Positions 51,035 to 61,743 of a stretch of 64,000 nt of DNA are shown here, one piece after another; within the stretch, counting starts at the first letter, position 1; each line of letters starts with the position of its first letter. Source of the stretch: Amia ocellicauda (lineage: Eukaryota > Chordata > Actinopteri > Amiiformes > Amiidae); NCBI RefSeq assembly GCF_036373705.1, contig NC_089858.1, forward strand, positions 31,330,249 to 31,394,248, given 5' to 3'. The position numbers were made by a program, and so were the translations under genes. Under the pieces are notes generated by a model. The model did not search any database. It was not told where the DNA came from and was given only the letters and a program-made list of their open reading frames with translations.

Positions 51035-52722
51035 CTGTCCAGTAGCAGAGAGAAGAAGAACAAGTACCCCCTTGCATGTAATACATTTGTAGTAACAATC
51101 ATGAACACAATGTATAATTTAATACAAGGTTACTAAGTGCAGCTTTACAGTACAGTATGATCAGTGTATTTCTCATCTTTTCTTTAATTTTGATCAAGTC
51201 CTACACTAAAGGATACTAGCACCACCCCATGACATCGCATCATCAGAGTTCATATTGATAATAATCACGGATGTATTCCTGGTTCCATCTACAGCAACTA
51301 CCTGTAAAGGGAAAAGGAATCACATCCATTTCGAAAGAAGAGAAGAACATCAAGTAATAGTCTTTTTGCAAATAGACTAATTATATCTTCAATACGTACT
51401 GTGTAGTCTAAATAAATTACTTCTTTCTTGACTAATATCTGTCCTATATTTTTCAGTTATTTCGTATGATAGCAGTTATATCTGAAATAAACTTCTGTCT
51501 CCAAAACTTTGATTTAGTTGTGAAGATTGAGAATTGCATTTATCCACTGGCACTTCAAACCAGATTATATCCATTTAAAAATAAGAATTATTATTGGTAA
51601 ATCACTTACAAGTCTTTGAATTTGACATTGTAATAAGCTAAAGAACTGAAATGGAGGTTTCGACTCAACATGATGATGCTATATGAAACGTATATCTACC
51701 ACTGCTCCCTACATTTTAGAAAGCTCAAAACGAGGAGGAGGAGAAGGAGGAGAAGATCTAAACCAGTGGACATGAAATCTCACTCAGAAAACTGCAAACT
51801 CAATGCTGGATTTTTAAATGTATGCAAGCACAAAACCCCATCTGACTTTCTATGCATGTGTACAATAACAGACCTTTTACAAGTGAGCACTTAATTACGG
51901 TTGGGTTTCCTGAATGGAAAGAAAGAATACCACCAAGAACTGTACCTTTTTTTTTCATCTTCAAAGTCAAAATTAAAGCAAAGCACATTCCTTCCAAGAG
52001 ACAGTTTCTCACAATCCAAGTTATAAAAGTTGTGGCCAACTGCTGTGAATCATGACAATCACAAAATATCCCTGTATTATTATTATCATTTTCCTTTCAC
52101 TTTGTTGAAGCATGCAATCATTGTCATACAAAGCATTCACATCACGCAGCAACAGAATTAGACAATCAAACACGACATACAGTTGAATAATCATTCATGT
52201 CAAGTGTATTCAAGCTGACTTACCGCTCTGTTTGTGTAGGTTTGTCAATTTGAGTTGATCTTTGACTGACAACCACCCGCTCTGTTGCAGGACCTGAAAG
52301 AAATGTGTCGACATGCATGCATTTCATATTGATATTTAACTGTGCAAATAATAACGTTAGAAGACCTCATTTTGGGGACAACCATAACAGTGTGTGTGCA
52401 CGACATTCAGGTCAAGGACAACCTGCTCGTGTATGCACTTTGGTTCAAGAATACAATATTAATGACCATCATCCGTTTGCAATGTCAGGACCAGCTGTCT
52501 TTTAAAGCAATACCCCACGCACAGGTCAACGCTAGAGGACGAAACGTGACTTCAGCTAAGAAATGATTATGCTAGTACCTCACTCTGTTGTTGCACTGAA
52601 AGTTACAATTTTACATTCTGGTCATTTTGAATGTTAACCGTAAATGCGGAACTATGTCGTTGCACATGTCGCACTAGTAAATAGGTCGACTGTAAACATT
52701 TTAGCAACACTGTAACTTACTT
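51035..52722 (-). other. cmc2: CMC2 first intron (between 5' UTR exon and first coding exon)
   Basis: On the minus strand a GTAAGTTACAG donor ends a presumed noncoding exon at about 52719-52723, and the acceptor GGACAG precedes 51034. Inside I see only a GGA-rich patch at 51729-51756 and unrelated open frames. Confidence 0.45.
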
Positions 52723-52982
52723 CACCCTGCACTGCGGTGCGCAAAGCCGGAAGTGCGGGCACACCGCGGATGATTGACAGTCCGATTAGCCACTGGCATT
52801 GCGGCTTCCGTTTCATGGAAGACCAATCAGATAATCACCACTTTATACAAGTATAAAGTAAATTCCACTGATTCTGGTTGTAATGGAATATAAGTTCTTA
52901 CTCAACCGACACTGAATTGAATTAATCCAACTGAATTTTACAATTGTTTATTGCCTGTGTATTTTAATATACATTTTTTAAT

Positions 52983-53046
<64 letters not shown>

Positions 53047-53637
53047 GTCTAATTTACTTTTCTGTAAATGTTAGGCTACATGATGTTTCCTTCGGGGAGG
53101 AAAGCTTTACGTTCTTCTGCAACAGGTTACAAATATAATATATACATCACAATGTAGTACTTCAGTATTGTGTAATTTATTAACAGTGTGGCCCTCCTTC
53201 CAGCAGACGGCGACAAAGCTGAGACTAGAAATGTGTGCTAAAAAACACTGCAAATGAAGCCTTTCTTTTTTCATCACACTCCCTCTAGCTTTTAATTACC
53301 GCTATAAATAATTAATGTTATTAAAGTGCAAGTAATACGCAACTCGAAGATATACCAGCTGTGGACTAGAGAATTGTTTTAAAATAAAATGTGACCGGTT
53401 GTGACTACACTTCCCAGAAGCCAAATCGAGGTTTGACCCGGAAGTGTGTTTTAAATGTCACTCATTGGCTCATTTGAGTTCCATCTGTGTTGGCGCTTAG
53501 TTTGAGCCGGTTTTAATGGATACGGTTTGATTTATAAGTTGTCATTATAAAGCGAAGATATCAAGTTTTCATTCATATTTTTAACCGCTGTTGGTAACTA
53601 TTAGTATGTAATGCGTGTTTAGTTTGAACCGAAGAAG
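52723..53637. promoter_or_regulatory. CMC2/CENPN divergent promoter region
   Basis: About 0.9 kb separates the presumed first exons. On the CMC2 side an ETS-type CCGGAAGTG lies at 52747-52755 in a short CpG-rich patch. On the CENPN side there is a ZNF143/Staf-like ACTACACTTCCCAGAAGCC at 53404-53422, a second CCGGAAGTG at 53438-53446 and an inverted CCAAT box (ATTGG, 53464-53468). A noncoding CENPN exon probably ends at 53637 (GAAGAAG|GTGAGT). This motif set is typical of TATA-less housekeeping promoters. A weak CTCF-like CCAGCAGACGGCGAC also occurs at 53205-53219. Confidence 0.6.
52984..53046. repeat. (GATA)n microsatellite
   Basis: About sixteen tetranucleotide units, placed between the two halves of the divergent promoter region. 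Confidence 0.95.
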
Positions 53638-53876
53638 GTGAGTTAGCTCTACTGCACTTGATTGGGCACTGTTATTCGTGTACATACGTAATGCTTTATT
53701 TATAATTACTATATTTGTATGCGAGACAGTGTAAAACGTGCGACGCACACACGCGTTTACAACACGGAGGATGATTAGTGTGTTTGGGGGTGAATTCATT
53801 AAAAGTGTAAAGTACAACCTCCATATATACTGATGACTTACGATACACATTGTATTTGTCTTTTCAAAGTCTGGTG

Positions 53877-56800
53877 ATGGACGAGTCAGCCGGACAGCTT
53901 TTGCGGAGGATTTTGCGGAGGATCCCCGCTTCCAAGCTGAAGCCGGTGCTCAATAAGTGGGGTGCTCTCTCGGCCCGCCAGCTGCAGTGTCTGCCCTTCA
54001 GCCAGGCCCGGGCGCCGCTGTGCGACACCGTGCTGCGCCTGTGCGAGGTACGGGCTGCGGAGTCGCCGCGCCGGGCTGCCGCTGCTGCGCCGAGCTGGTG
54101 CTCTTACACTGCACTGTTTCTTGCTTTGCACTTATTATAGAAACTATTTTCTCTCTCTTTCAGGAAAATGGCATGACAATGAAACATGTAACAGAACTGG
54201 AGATGATTTGTAAGTACTGTACTGCGTTTGATCAGTTTATGACGTTTAAGAATGATGCTTTTGGTTATTTGTTTGCGTGTTTCTGTATTATTAGGCACGT
54301 TGCCATTCACTCAATATATACTCAGATAAAGCTTTAACTTTTAATGTACACTCCTGTGAAAACCCAATTTCAGGACAATTGTCACATGGTATTTTTAATG
54401 CCAAACCACATGTTTAGATATAAATGTTCTACTGTGTATTAATATTGGGAAAGAGGTAAAATTAATGTCACTATACTTGTGACAACTCTAGCAATAGACC
54501 TACATATGTTTACCTTACATTTCAGGGTATAAACCACACAATACGTTTTGAAATAGGAAAACATTTAACATCTGTATTTTCTGTTATATAGTTAGTGGCT
54601 AGGCCACTCCAGGACCTTAATGTGCTTCTTCTTGAGCCACTCCTTTGTTGCCTTGGCTGTGTGTTTTGGGTCATTGTCATGCTGGAATACCCATCCACGA
54701 CCCATTTTCAATGCCCTGGCTGAGGGAAGGAGGTTCTCACCCAAGATTTGATGGTACATGGCCCCGTCCATCGTCCCTTTGATGCGGTGCAGTTGTCCTG
54801 TCCCCTTAGCAGATAAACACCCCAAAGCATAATGTTTCCACCTCCATGTTTGACGGTGGGGATGGTGTTCTTGGGGTCATTCCTCCTCCTCACAACACGG
54901 CGAGTTGAGTTGATGCCAAAGAGCTCGATTTTGGTCTCATCTGACCACAACACTTTCACCCAGTTCTCCTCTGAATCATTCAGATGTTCACTGGCAAACT
55001 TCAGATGGGCCTGTACATGTGCTTTCTTGAGCAGGGGGACCTTGCGGGCGCTGCAGGATTTCAGTCCTTCACGGCGTAGTGTGTTACCAATTGTTTTCTT
55101 GGTGACTATGGTCCCAGCTGCCTTGAGATCATTAACAAGATCCTCCCGTGTAGTTCTGGGCTGATTCCTCACCGTTCTTATGATTATTATTAGTTATTTT
55201 GTGTTTCTTCCATTTGCGAATAATCGCACCAACTGTTGTCACCTTCTCACCAAGCTGCTTGGCGATGGTCTTGTAGCCCATTCCAGCCTTGTGTAGGTCT
55301 ACAATCTTGTCCCTGACATCCTTGGACAGCTCTTTGGTCTTGGCCATGGTGGAGAGTTTGGAATCTGATTGATTGATTGCTTCTGTGGACAGGTGTCTTT
55401 ATACAGGTAACGAGCTGAGATTAGGAGCACCCCCTTTAAGAGAGTGCTCCTAATCTCAGCTCGTTACCTGTATAAAAGACACCTGGGAGCCAGAAATCTT
55501 GCTGATTGATAGGGGATCAAATACTTATTTCCCTCATTAACATGCAAATCAATTTATAACTTTTTTGAAATGCGTTTTTCTGGATTTTTGTTGTTGTTAT
55601 TCTGTCTCTCACTGCTAAAATACACCTACCATTAAAATTATAGACTGATCATTTCTTTGTCAGTGGGCAAACATACAAAATCAGCAGGGGATCAAATACT
55701 TTTTTCCCCCACTGTATGGGAGTCTGAGGTACTAGACAGCATGCAAATGTGTTGATTAGACTATCGTGTGAACAAAGCTATTATTTCACGTTTCCAGTCA
55801 ATTTGCTTGGTCAAATATAATTAGAAGCTAATATTGCTGGAAAAGTTAGATAGTACAACATAGTTAGAAAGTACTATAACAATGAATCTTACTGGATGCA
55901 TTTAATAAAGGATTCTGTTTTTGAAAAAATTTTTTTTACATGTGTTACAGATCACATTGAATATCCCAATCAAGGAAGCTGGCAGGTGTTTCAGCTCTGT
56001 GAGCCTCAAGGTAAATCATGATTAAGTCTTCAGGGACATACTGTTTCGTAGGCAGTTTTTTGGTTGACACTTAAGGTGAATCCTTTGATTATCTCTTCAG
56101 GTTCTAGGCTATTCCATGCTCACTCAAACGGAACCACTGCCCCGACTTTGATTGAAATATTAACCTGGTGGAATTTGTTTTGCATTGATTCTTATATGTA
56201 ACTTATGTCAAGTTTACCAGAGTCCTCTTCTACACAAGGTTATTCTTTGAGTCAGACAATTCTGTAGAAATAAATTGGATATGGTCAGGCAACCAGATGT
56301 CCCTGCTTCAGCTGGTGTTGAATGACACAAATATATGACACACATTCCTCGAAATTTGCTGATACAAATTTTGTGTGGAATGTGATAATTTTGTTCCCAA
56401 AAAGAAAAACAAAAACATCAGTTTTTACTAAAATAGTAACTGTTCCTGAGTTATTCTCATTATTAGAAATGTGTATTTTATAACTGCAATGAGATTGCTT
56501 CTTGTGGCAATGTACAAATTGTATTACAATCTACAGCCTCTTAATATCTTTGTGGTATGTTTTGTGTTTCTATTCCCACAGATGAAGCCTTGAGTTCTTG
56601 TTTGATGGAGTTTAGGGACCAGTTCAAAGCACACCTGAAAGACCTAATCGATCATGTAATTATGACATTTTATTTTTTTAATTATCTGTTTTAACATCAC
56701 AAAAGAACACCGAAGCTTCACGTGCTTCTTTGAATCTCTGGAGTTTGCACCACTCATACATTGAAACAACCCTTACAGACAGAATGATATGCCACAGGGG

Positions 56801-59800
56801 CCTGGTACATCTATAGATCGATAGATAAACTGTACCTATAGAAACTCTTGGACCCCCTGGAACTTTTCACATTTTCTTGTCAGTGCCTTCATGTATTTAA
56901 ATGAGCCATACACCATACTCCACACTGATCAGGGGGGAAAATGTCTTAGTAGGAGAATATACACTGATCAGCCAAAACATTATGACCACTGACAGGTGAA
57001 TGAATAACGCTGATCATCTTATCATGGCACCTGTCAGTGGGTTGGATATATTAGACAGCAAGGAAACATTTTGTCCTCAAAGTTGATGCATTAGAAGCAC
57101 GAAAAATGGGCAAGCGTAAGGATCTGAGCGACTTTGACAAGGGCCAAATTGTGATGGCTAGACGACTGGGTCAGAGCATCTCCAAAACTGCAGCTCTTGT
57201 GGGGTGTTCCCGGTCTGCAGTGGTCGGTACCTATCAAAAGTGGTCCAAGGAAGGAAAAGCGGTGAACCGGCGACAGGGTCATGGGCGGCCAAGGCTCATT
57301 GATGCACGTGGGGAGCGAAGGCTGGCCCGTGTGGTCCGATCCAACAGACGAGCTACTGTAGCTCAAATTGCTGAAAAAGTGAATGCTGGTTCTGATAGAA
57401 AGGTGTCAGAACACGCAGGCATCGCAGTTTGTTGCGTATGGAGCTGCGCAGCTGCAGACCAGTCAGGGTGCCCATGCTGACCCCTGTCCACTGCCGAAAG
57501 CGCCTACAATGGGCACGTGAGCATCAGAACTGGACCACGGAGCAATGGAAGAAGGTGGCCTGGTCTGATGAATCACGAGTTCAAGCCTTCCTAATTCCCC
57601 AGATCTCAATCCAATCGAGCATCTGTGGGATGTGCTGGACAAACAAGTCCGATCCATGGAGACCCCACCTCGCAACTTACAGGACTTAAAGGATCTGCTG
57701 CTAACGTCTTGGTGCCAGATACCACAGCACACCTTCAGAGGTCTAGTGGAGTCCATGCCTCAACGGGTCAGGGCTGTTTTGGGACCTCCACAATATTAGG
57801 CAGGTGGTCATAATGTTATGGCTGATCGGTGTATAGATTAAAAATACAACTGCATTTTAATTTCAGTCTGTAAGGTTGTTGTATGAGCAATATCACTTTA
57901 TGTCTTTGAATAAATAATGAAGGCATCCGATTTTTATCCTGTAGGTCTCAATCAAAATAAAGAAGCACGAGGATGAGGCCGTATGGATTCGTATTGCCTG
58001 GGGCGACAATTTTACTAAGCCAAACCACTTCAAACCAACATACGTAGTGCATTATCTTCAGACACCTTATGTGTTCATATCTAATCTGAATGTGAAGCAC
58101 AAGCCATTATTGCATCAGGTAATCTCTTCTGAGGTTTGACCGTGATTGGCAGGTTGCCTTTCTGTCTGTGATCATGATAATAAAGCCAGTACTGTATTGT
58201 CTTTTTTCATATAATTATGATGCTGAACATGCAAGAGTTAAACCAATTCACTTCTACAAAATTCTATAGTTCAGTATTGTTACCATCCAGTATAATTTTT
58301 AATCTAAAGCATTTGTTTTGTTACTCAACTCTTCCCAGTTGAGATGTTCAGGTATGTTGTATTGTGCATAGTATTGAAGTGTTCTGTATTTTACAGGCAT
58401 TAGTTCTCGCTGCAAAGTATGATTCTCTCAAGGACATTCACCTCAGTGGGCGGTACTTGACTTCTCTGAGAGATCTAGTGATGAGACAATACAAACAGGT
58501 AGGCAGGTCCTTTATGCAAAGCTCTGCACTTTAAGCGTGTGATAAATAACCATTTTAAATATGTGCTTGTTTTGATTATTTTACATGTATTTTCTAGGCT
58601 TTTCCAACAAATCAGCCAAGGCCATTACATGAAAGAAATCCCCTTCCATCAGAAGGTATGGTTTAAAATGGATGAAAAAGTTCATTCGAGACATTGGGTT
58701 TAATGGTGATCGTTAAAAGCTAAAATTTTAAAGCCACAGTGATTTTTTTTTGCCTGAGAAGTGATCCTGTGGTGGAATTCACTGATGCTTAATATACCCT
58801 GTTTGGACTTATGCTTTCATGTGATTAAATGTGTGCTTGTGCTAACCCTTTTCTTCTCTATTTCAGATCCTAACATTGAAAATGAACACGCAAAAGACAT
58901 GGAAAATGTATTCCAGATGGCCAAAGAAGCATTTGGCGATGGTCCTTTGCCAAAATTAGAAACTGCTATTTACAAGGTCGGTTGTGTTTCACCCGAGTAA
59001 AGATGGTCTGTCTTCTGTGCACTGCAATGAAATGTGATCAATAACAATGCACTGTAAAACTAGGTATTGGGTCTGTCAGCCATGCAGTCTAAAGATACGT
59101 AATCTATAACAGTATGATCTAAAAATGCGACTAAGCTTAATCATGAGACAAGAGTTTTCATCTTGAAGATGCTGGTTGTGAAATGTAACATTTCCAAACT
59201 TCCCTCTGAGTTTATCTAAACTCTGTTTTCTTCCCACTTAGAATGTGGAAGTGTGTCAAGCCTTGCCCTGGCATGGGGACAGTTCTCTAGGGGAACCAGA
59301 TATTAAACCCCCAAGTGTTCTCTACTGACCTAAAGTGGAGAAAATAATGAAACCATTATAATATGTATACATTCTTCAATAAATATAAGGAATAGGTCTT
59401 GTAAATTATATTTTCAAGCATAATACAGTATATTGCATGTGAAACTCTAAATAAGGAGATAGCAATGCCCCAGAACAACCTCCGTTCTCTTTCCTTTTCT
59501 TTCAGCTGGAAACAAAGTTCAAAGACACTGAGAATGGAATATTGAGTGACAGGCAAGAACCTTTTAAAGGAGTGGTCAAGTTTTCCAGCAGCAGTCTATT
59601 GGAGTCCTTAAAATACTCTGTGGCTACAGGTATGGATTGATGTCTCTTGTCCTAGTTTTGAGTGTTTTATATTGCTAATAATGTCATTCATGTTCACAAA
59701 CTATACCTACCACACACACACCTGCAGATTATATTAGCACAGTCTAGTGCATACTGTTGCCACAAGGGGGCAATATCCAAGTGCATAATTTTCCCTTTAC

Positions 59801-59998
59801 AAAAATCCTTATTTTAACCACATATATTTTATTGAAAATAACATTGTTTTTTTTTTTACTGTTTTTTGACTTGTAGGGATTGCAAGTGCTCCGGTTACAC
59901 CTCTGCTTTCATCCATTACCCAAAAAGGAAGAAATTACTTTGTAATTACAGATAAAGGGGCTGGAATCTCCTCTAATACACCTGGACCCAAACGTTAA
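53877..59998 (+). CDS. cenpn: CENPN, centromere protein N, complete
   Basis: CENP-N is a constitutive centromere (CCAN) subunit that binds the CENP-A nucleosome through its N-terminal half and CENP-L through its C-terminal half. Ten coding exons: 53877-54047, 54164-54209, 55951-56010, 56582-56655, 57945-58118, 58397-58498, 58598-58655, 58867-58976, 59506-59629 and 59877-59998. They sum to 1041 nt, 346 residues plus TAA (human 339). All junctions keep frame. The start [17 protein letters not shown] aligns without gaps to the family's pyrin-like N-terminus. [20 protein letters not shown] then [13 protein letters not shown] is the best-conserved block, and [13 protein letters not shown] and the [11 protein letters not shown] region mark the C-terminal domain. 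Upstream, an acceptor at 53869 joins a noncoding exon. Introns 2 and 4 (between coding exons) hold Tc1 elements. Position between CMC2 and ATMIN supports the call. Confidence 0.95.
54594..55714 (-). mobile_element. Tc1 element, second family, one end truncated
   Basis: The right end CAGTGGGGGAAAAAAGTATT (minus strand) abuts a TA. The minus strand starts [20 protein letters not shown] (helix-turn-helix at 55347-55200). After a frameshift near 55165 it continues through [12 protein letters not shown] (first catalytic Asp), and after another near 54800 reaches [18 protein letters not shown] (second Asp). It stops inside the LEWPS block, so the third catalytic residue and the left terminal repeat are missing. 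It cannot move by itself. A terminal fragment of the same family is at 22636-22805. Confidence 0.9.
55390..55485. repeat. Near-perfect 41-bp inverted repeat (hairpin) inside the Tc1 element
   Basis: Left arm 55390-55430 and right arm 55444-55485 are reverse complements except for one extra A in the right arm, with a 13-bp loop. The arm contains GGTAACGAGCTGAGATTAGG. It lies between the transposase start and the terminal repeat. Confidence 0.95.
56011..56581 (+). other. cenpn: CENPN intron, nothing recognised
   Basis: AT-rich intron of 571 bp with a GTAAAT donor and a TTCCCACAG acceptor. Confidence 0.6.
56846..56945. repeat. DNA transposon terminal fragment
   Basis: CCTGGAACTTTTCACATTTT followed by CTTGTCAGTGCCTTCATGTA matches the end seen at 5241. 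It lies immediately before Tc1 copy C. Confidence 0.4.
56962..57831 (+). mobile_element. Tc1/mariner element, 870-bp internally deleted copy (copy C)
   Basis: Ends CACTGATCAGCCAAAACATT and AATGTTATGGCTGATCGGTG are flanked by TA on both sides. The plus strand encodes [20 protein letters not shown], the helix-turn-helix and [20 protein letters not shown]. The frame then shifts, continues to [16 protein letters not shown], and jumps to the C-terminal DLNPIEH region followed by [19 protein letters not shown] in other frames. The central catalytic part is missing, as in copies A and B. The element lies in sense orientation inside a CENPN intron. Confidence 0.9.
59756..59771. promoter_or_regulatory. 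CTCF-like motif in CENPN intron
   Basis: TGCCACAAGGGGGCAA resembles the CCACNAGGGGGCGC core. It lies in the last CENPN intron. This is a match by eye only. Confidence 0.3.
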
Positions 59999-60099
59999 AG
60001 TAGTAAATACTGTACCTTAGCTTGACTAATGAAAAGCTGTAAGAAAAAGTATGACTGCTTTCTAAAAAGTGTTTTGCACTTGTATATCTTAATGTAAAG

Positions 60100-60292
60100 C
60101 AGGGGTTTTTATACCAGTCCTGGAGTACCCCCTGCCCTGCTTGTTTTTGTTCCAACCTAGATCTTAATTACTTAATTGAATGGTATATTGCTTTGTTAGG
60201 TCAATTAAGGATTCACTTAAGCAATTAAGACCTCAGTTGAAACAAAAACCTGCAGCGCAGGGGGTACTCCAGGACCGGTTTGAAAACCCCTG
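60100..60292. mobile_element. hAT MITE (193 bp) with 8-bp target duplication
   Basis: The left end CAGGGGTTTTTATACCAGTC and the right end GACCGGTTTGAAAACCCCTG are inverted. The inverted text extends inward through CCTGGAGTACCCCCTGC on one side and its complement on the other. ATGTAAAG flanks it at 60092-60099 and 60293-60300. Length, CAG ends and the 8-bp duplication define a hAT miniature element. There is no coding capacity. It sits in the CENPN 3' UTR, so the transcript could fold there. Confidence 0.92.
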
Positions 60293-60681
60293 ATGTAAAG
60301 GAATATAGAAAGCTACTCTTCCACTGCAATGACTTGTATACTTTGTATATTTTTGTATATTTTGAATCATCTTGTGTTGACTCTTCACATTTAAATATAT
60401 CAACTAAATTTATCCCTTAACATTAACTGACCAAAGATCAATAACACTCCAGTTTCAGCTGGGTTGTCCATTGATAGCACCCAATATATACATCTATAGG
60501 CTTGTAATGCAGTTTTTAAATTGCACACTGTTGTTCCTTGCTTTTGAAAATATTTCTGTATATAAATAGTATTTTAATATTGTCATCTTACAAACATCAC
60601 GTTTTATAAAGACTTTGTAGTTAGTAATAAATCACATCAAACTGCAAGTTTTCATGTATTTAACTATTTTTAATATATCAA

Positions 60682-60720
60682 GGCATTTAGCAGATGTCTA
60701 TCCAAGGTGACTTGTATGTA
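60682..60720. repeat. SINE/LINE 3' tail fragment
   Basis: GCATTTAGCAGATGTCTATC followed by CAAGGTGACTTGTATG matches the fish SINE-tail pattern, as at 5821. Confidence 0.5.
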
Positions 60721-60760
60721 TTTTGTTTATTCCTGTCTTAATAAATTGTTACATCTTAAA

Positions 60761-61190
60761 ATCTCTCGCCAGATCTTGCTTTGAAGGGATTAAAAAGTAA
60801 ACATTCAATTTGAATGTAATTTGTAAATCATGTAGCTGATTTCTTTATTGAAAGTGGCATACATAACGTTTCAAGGGGTTACCATAAAAACAATATTTAC
60901 ATAGACGTAACAGTAAGTATTGTGTGACAAATGTAGTGCTGCTGTACAAATAAGAGTTAAACAGTCAGAGCATATAGAATAATACACTAGTTAGCAGTAC
61001 TCCATACATGCATGTTTAGATTTAATCCTTAGACAATGTTATGATAGTTTGAAATTATATTTTTGCTACAGAACTTGGAATGGGAAGCCTTTGTGATAGC
61101 CGGTAAATAAATGGATGCATTGATTATTATGATTTTAAACTAATCACTTTTCACATTTGAATCGGGAAGCTACAGGCTTGTGCCCGCAGG
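60761..61190. other. CENPN-ATMIN intergenic spacer
   Basis: AT-rich sequence of about 430 bp between the presumed CENPN end and the CpG-rich ATMIN promoter. No feature seen. Confidence 0.5.
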
Positions 61191-61287
61191 CGGCTCTGCA
61201 CGGCGTGACGTAAGGAGGGGCGGACCCGGAAGTGCGCGTCTGGGCTGCGCGGTTGCTGTGAGGGCCGGCTCGCCTGACAACACAAAC
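61191..61287 (+). promoter_or_regulatory. atmin: ATMIN promoter and 5' leader, CpG-rich
   Basis: A sharp rise in CpG content contains a CRE-like TGACGTAA (61206-61213), an Sp1 box GGGGCGG (61217-61223) and an ETS site CCGGAAGTG (61226-61234), all within 100 bp of the ATG. No TATA box. The set is typical of a housekeeping promoter. Confidence 0.65.
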
Positions 61288-61521
61288 ATGGCCGCCTCTG
61301 CGCCAGGGAGCAGGGCAGCACATCCACGCCACGGCACAAACACCCCCTCCAGCCCCGGCGAGGACCCGTCCTCACAACCACGGGAAATCATCAAGCCCTC
61401 CATCACGGAGCTCAGCAAAGAGGTGCGCACGAATATCCTGTGCACCGTGGAGGGATGTGGCAAGATCCTGCCCAACACGCCTGCACTCAACATGCATCTC
61501 GTCAAGTCGCACCGAATCCAG
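61288..61521 (+). CDS. atmin: ATMIN (ASCIZ), first coding exon, 3' partial
   Basis: ATMIN is a nuclear zinc-finger protein that interacts with ATM and activates DYNLL1 transcription. The start ACAAACATGG has a good Kozak context. The exon gives 78 codons and ends CGAATCCAG before a GTACCG donor. After a low-complexity head comes [20 protein letters not shown], then GKILPNTPALNMHLVKSHRI, the first C2H2 finger (C-x4-C-x12-H-x4-H) and the strongest family signature. The head is shorter than the Ala-rich human one. The remaining fingers and the SQ/TQ and TQT-rich C-terminus must lie beyond 64000, as no second exon is visible. The frame staying open to 61536 is read-through into the intron. Confidence 0.93.
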
Positions 61522-61707
61522 GTACCGGTGGGTTAAAGCACTGCAAACGTTATTTCATTATGCTCATTGACAAGGCTTTGAAAAGAAACGTTTAAATCGT
61601 CTACGTACTGCCGCAAATCGTCTACACGTGCAAGTTATCGAATAGTTGTATTTATTGTGCCATAATCGATTGCTTGTTTGTGTTTGTTTTACATTCATAA
61701 TTAACCG

Positions 61708-61712
<5 letters not shown>

Positions 61713-61740
<28 letters not shown>
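61713..61740. repeat. (TA)n microsatellite
   Basis: Fourteen TA units in the ATMIN intron. Confidence 0.9.

Positions 61741-61743
<3 letters not shown>

Larger units (their letters stand above)
54210..55950 (+). other. cenpn: CENPN intron carrying a Tc1 element
   Basis: Donor GTAAGT and acceptor TGTTACAG. Apart from the transposon at 54594-55714 the sequence is AT-rich without recognisable features. Confidence 0.7.
59999..60760 (+). other. cenpn: CENPN 3' UTR (probable)
   Basis: From the TAA to just past an AATAAA at 60740-60745; a second hexamer lies at 60626-60631. The UTR carries a 193-bp hAT MITE and, near its end, a fish SINE-tail motif. Confidence 0.55.

Noticed and set aside
53957..54337. 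Alternative frames over CENPN exon 1 reading on into the intron
   Set aside because: They ignore the GTACGG donor at 54048 and match no protein; the MDESAGQLL frame continues correctly across ten exons.
61170..61505. Long minus-strand open frames opposite ATMIN exon 1
   Set aside because: They arise from high GC and lack of stop codons opposite the true coding exon; the plus-strand frame has the conserved zinc finger.
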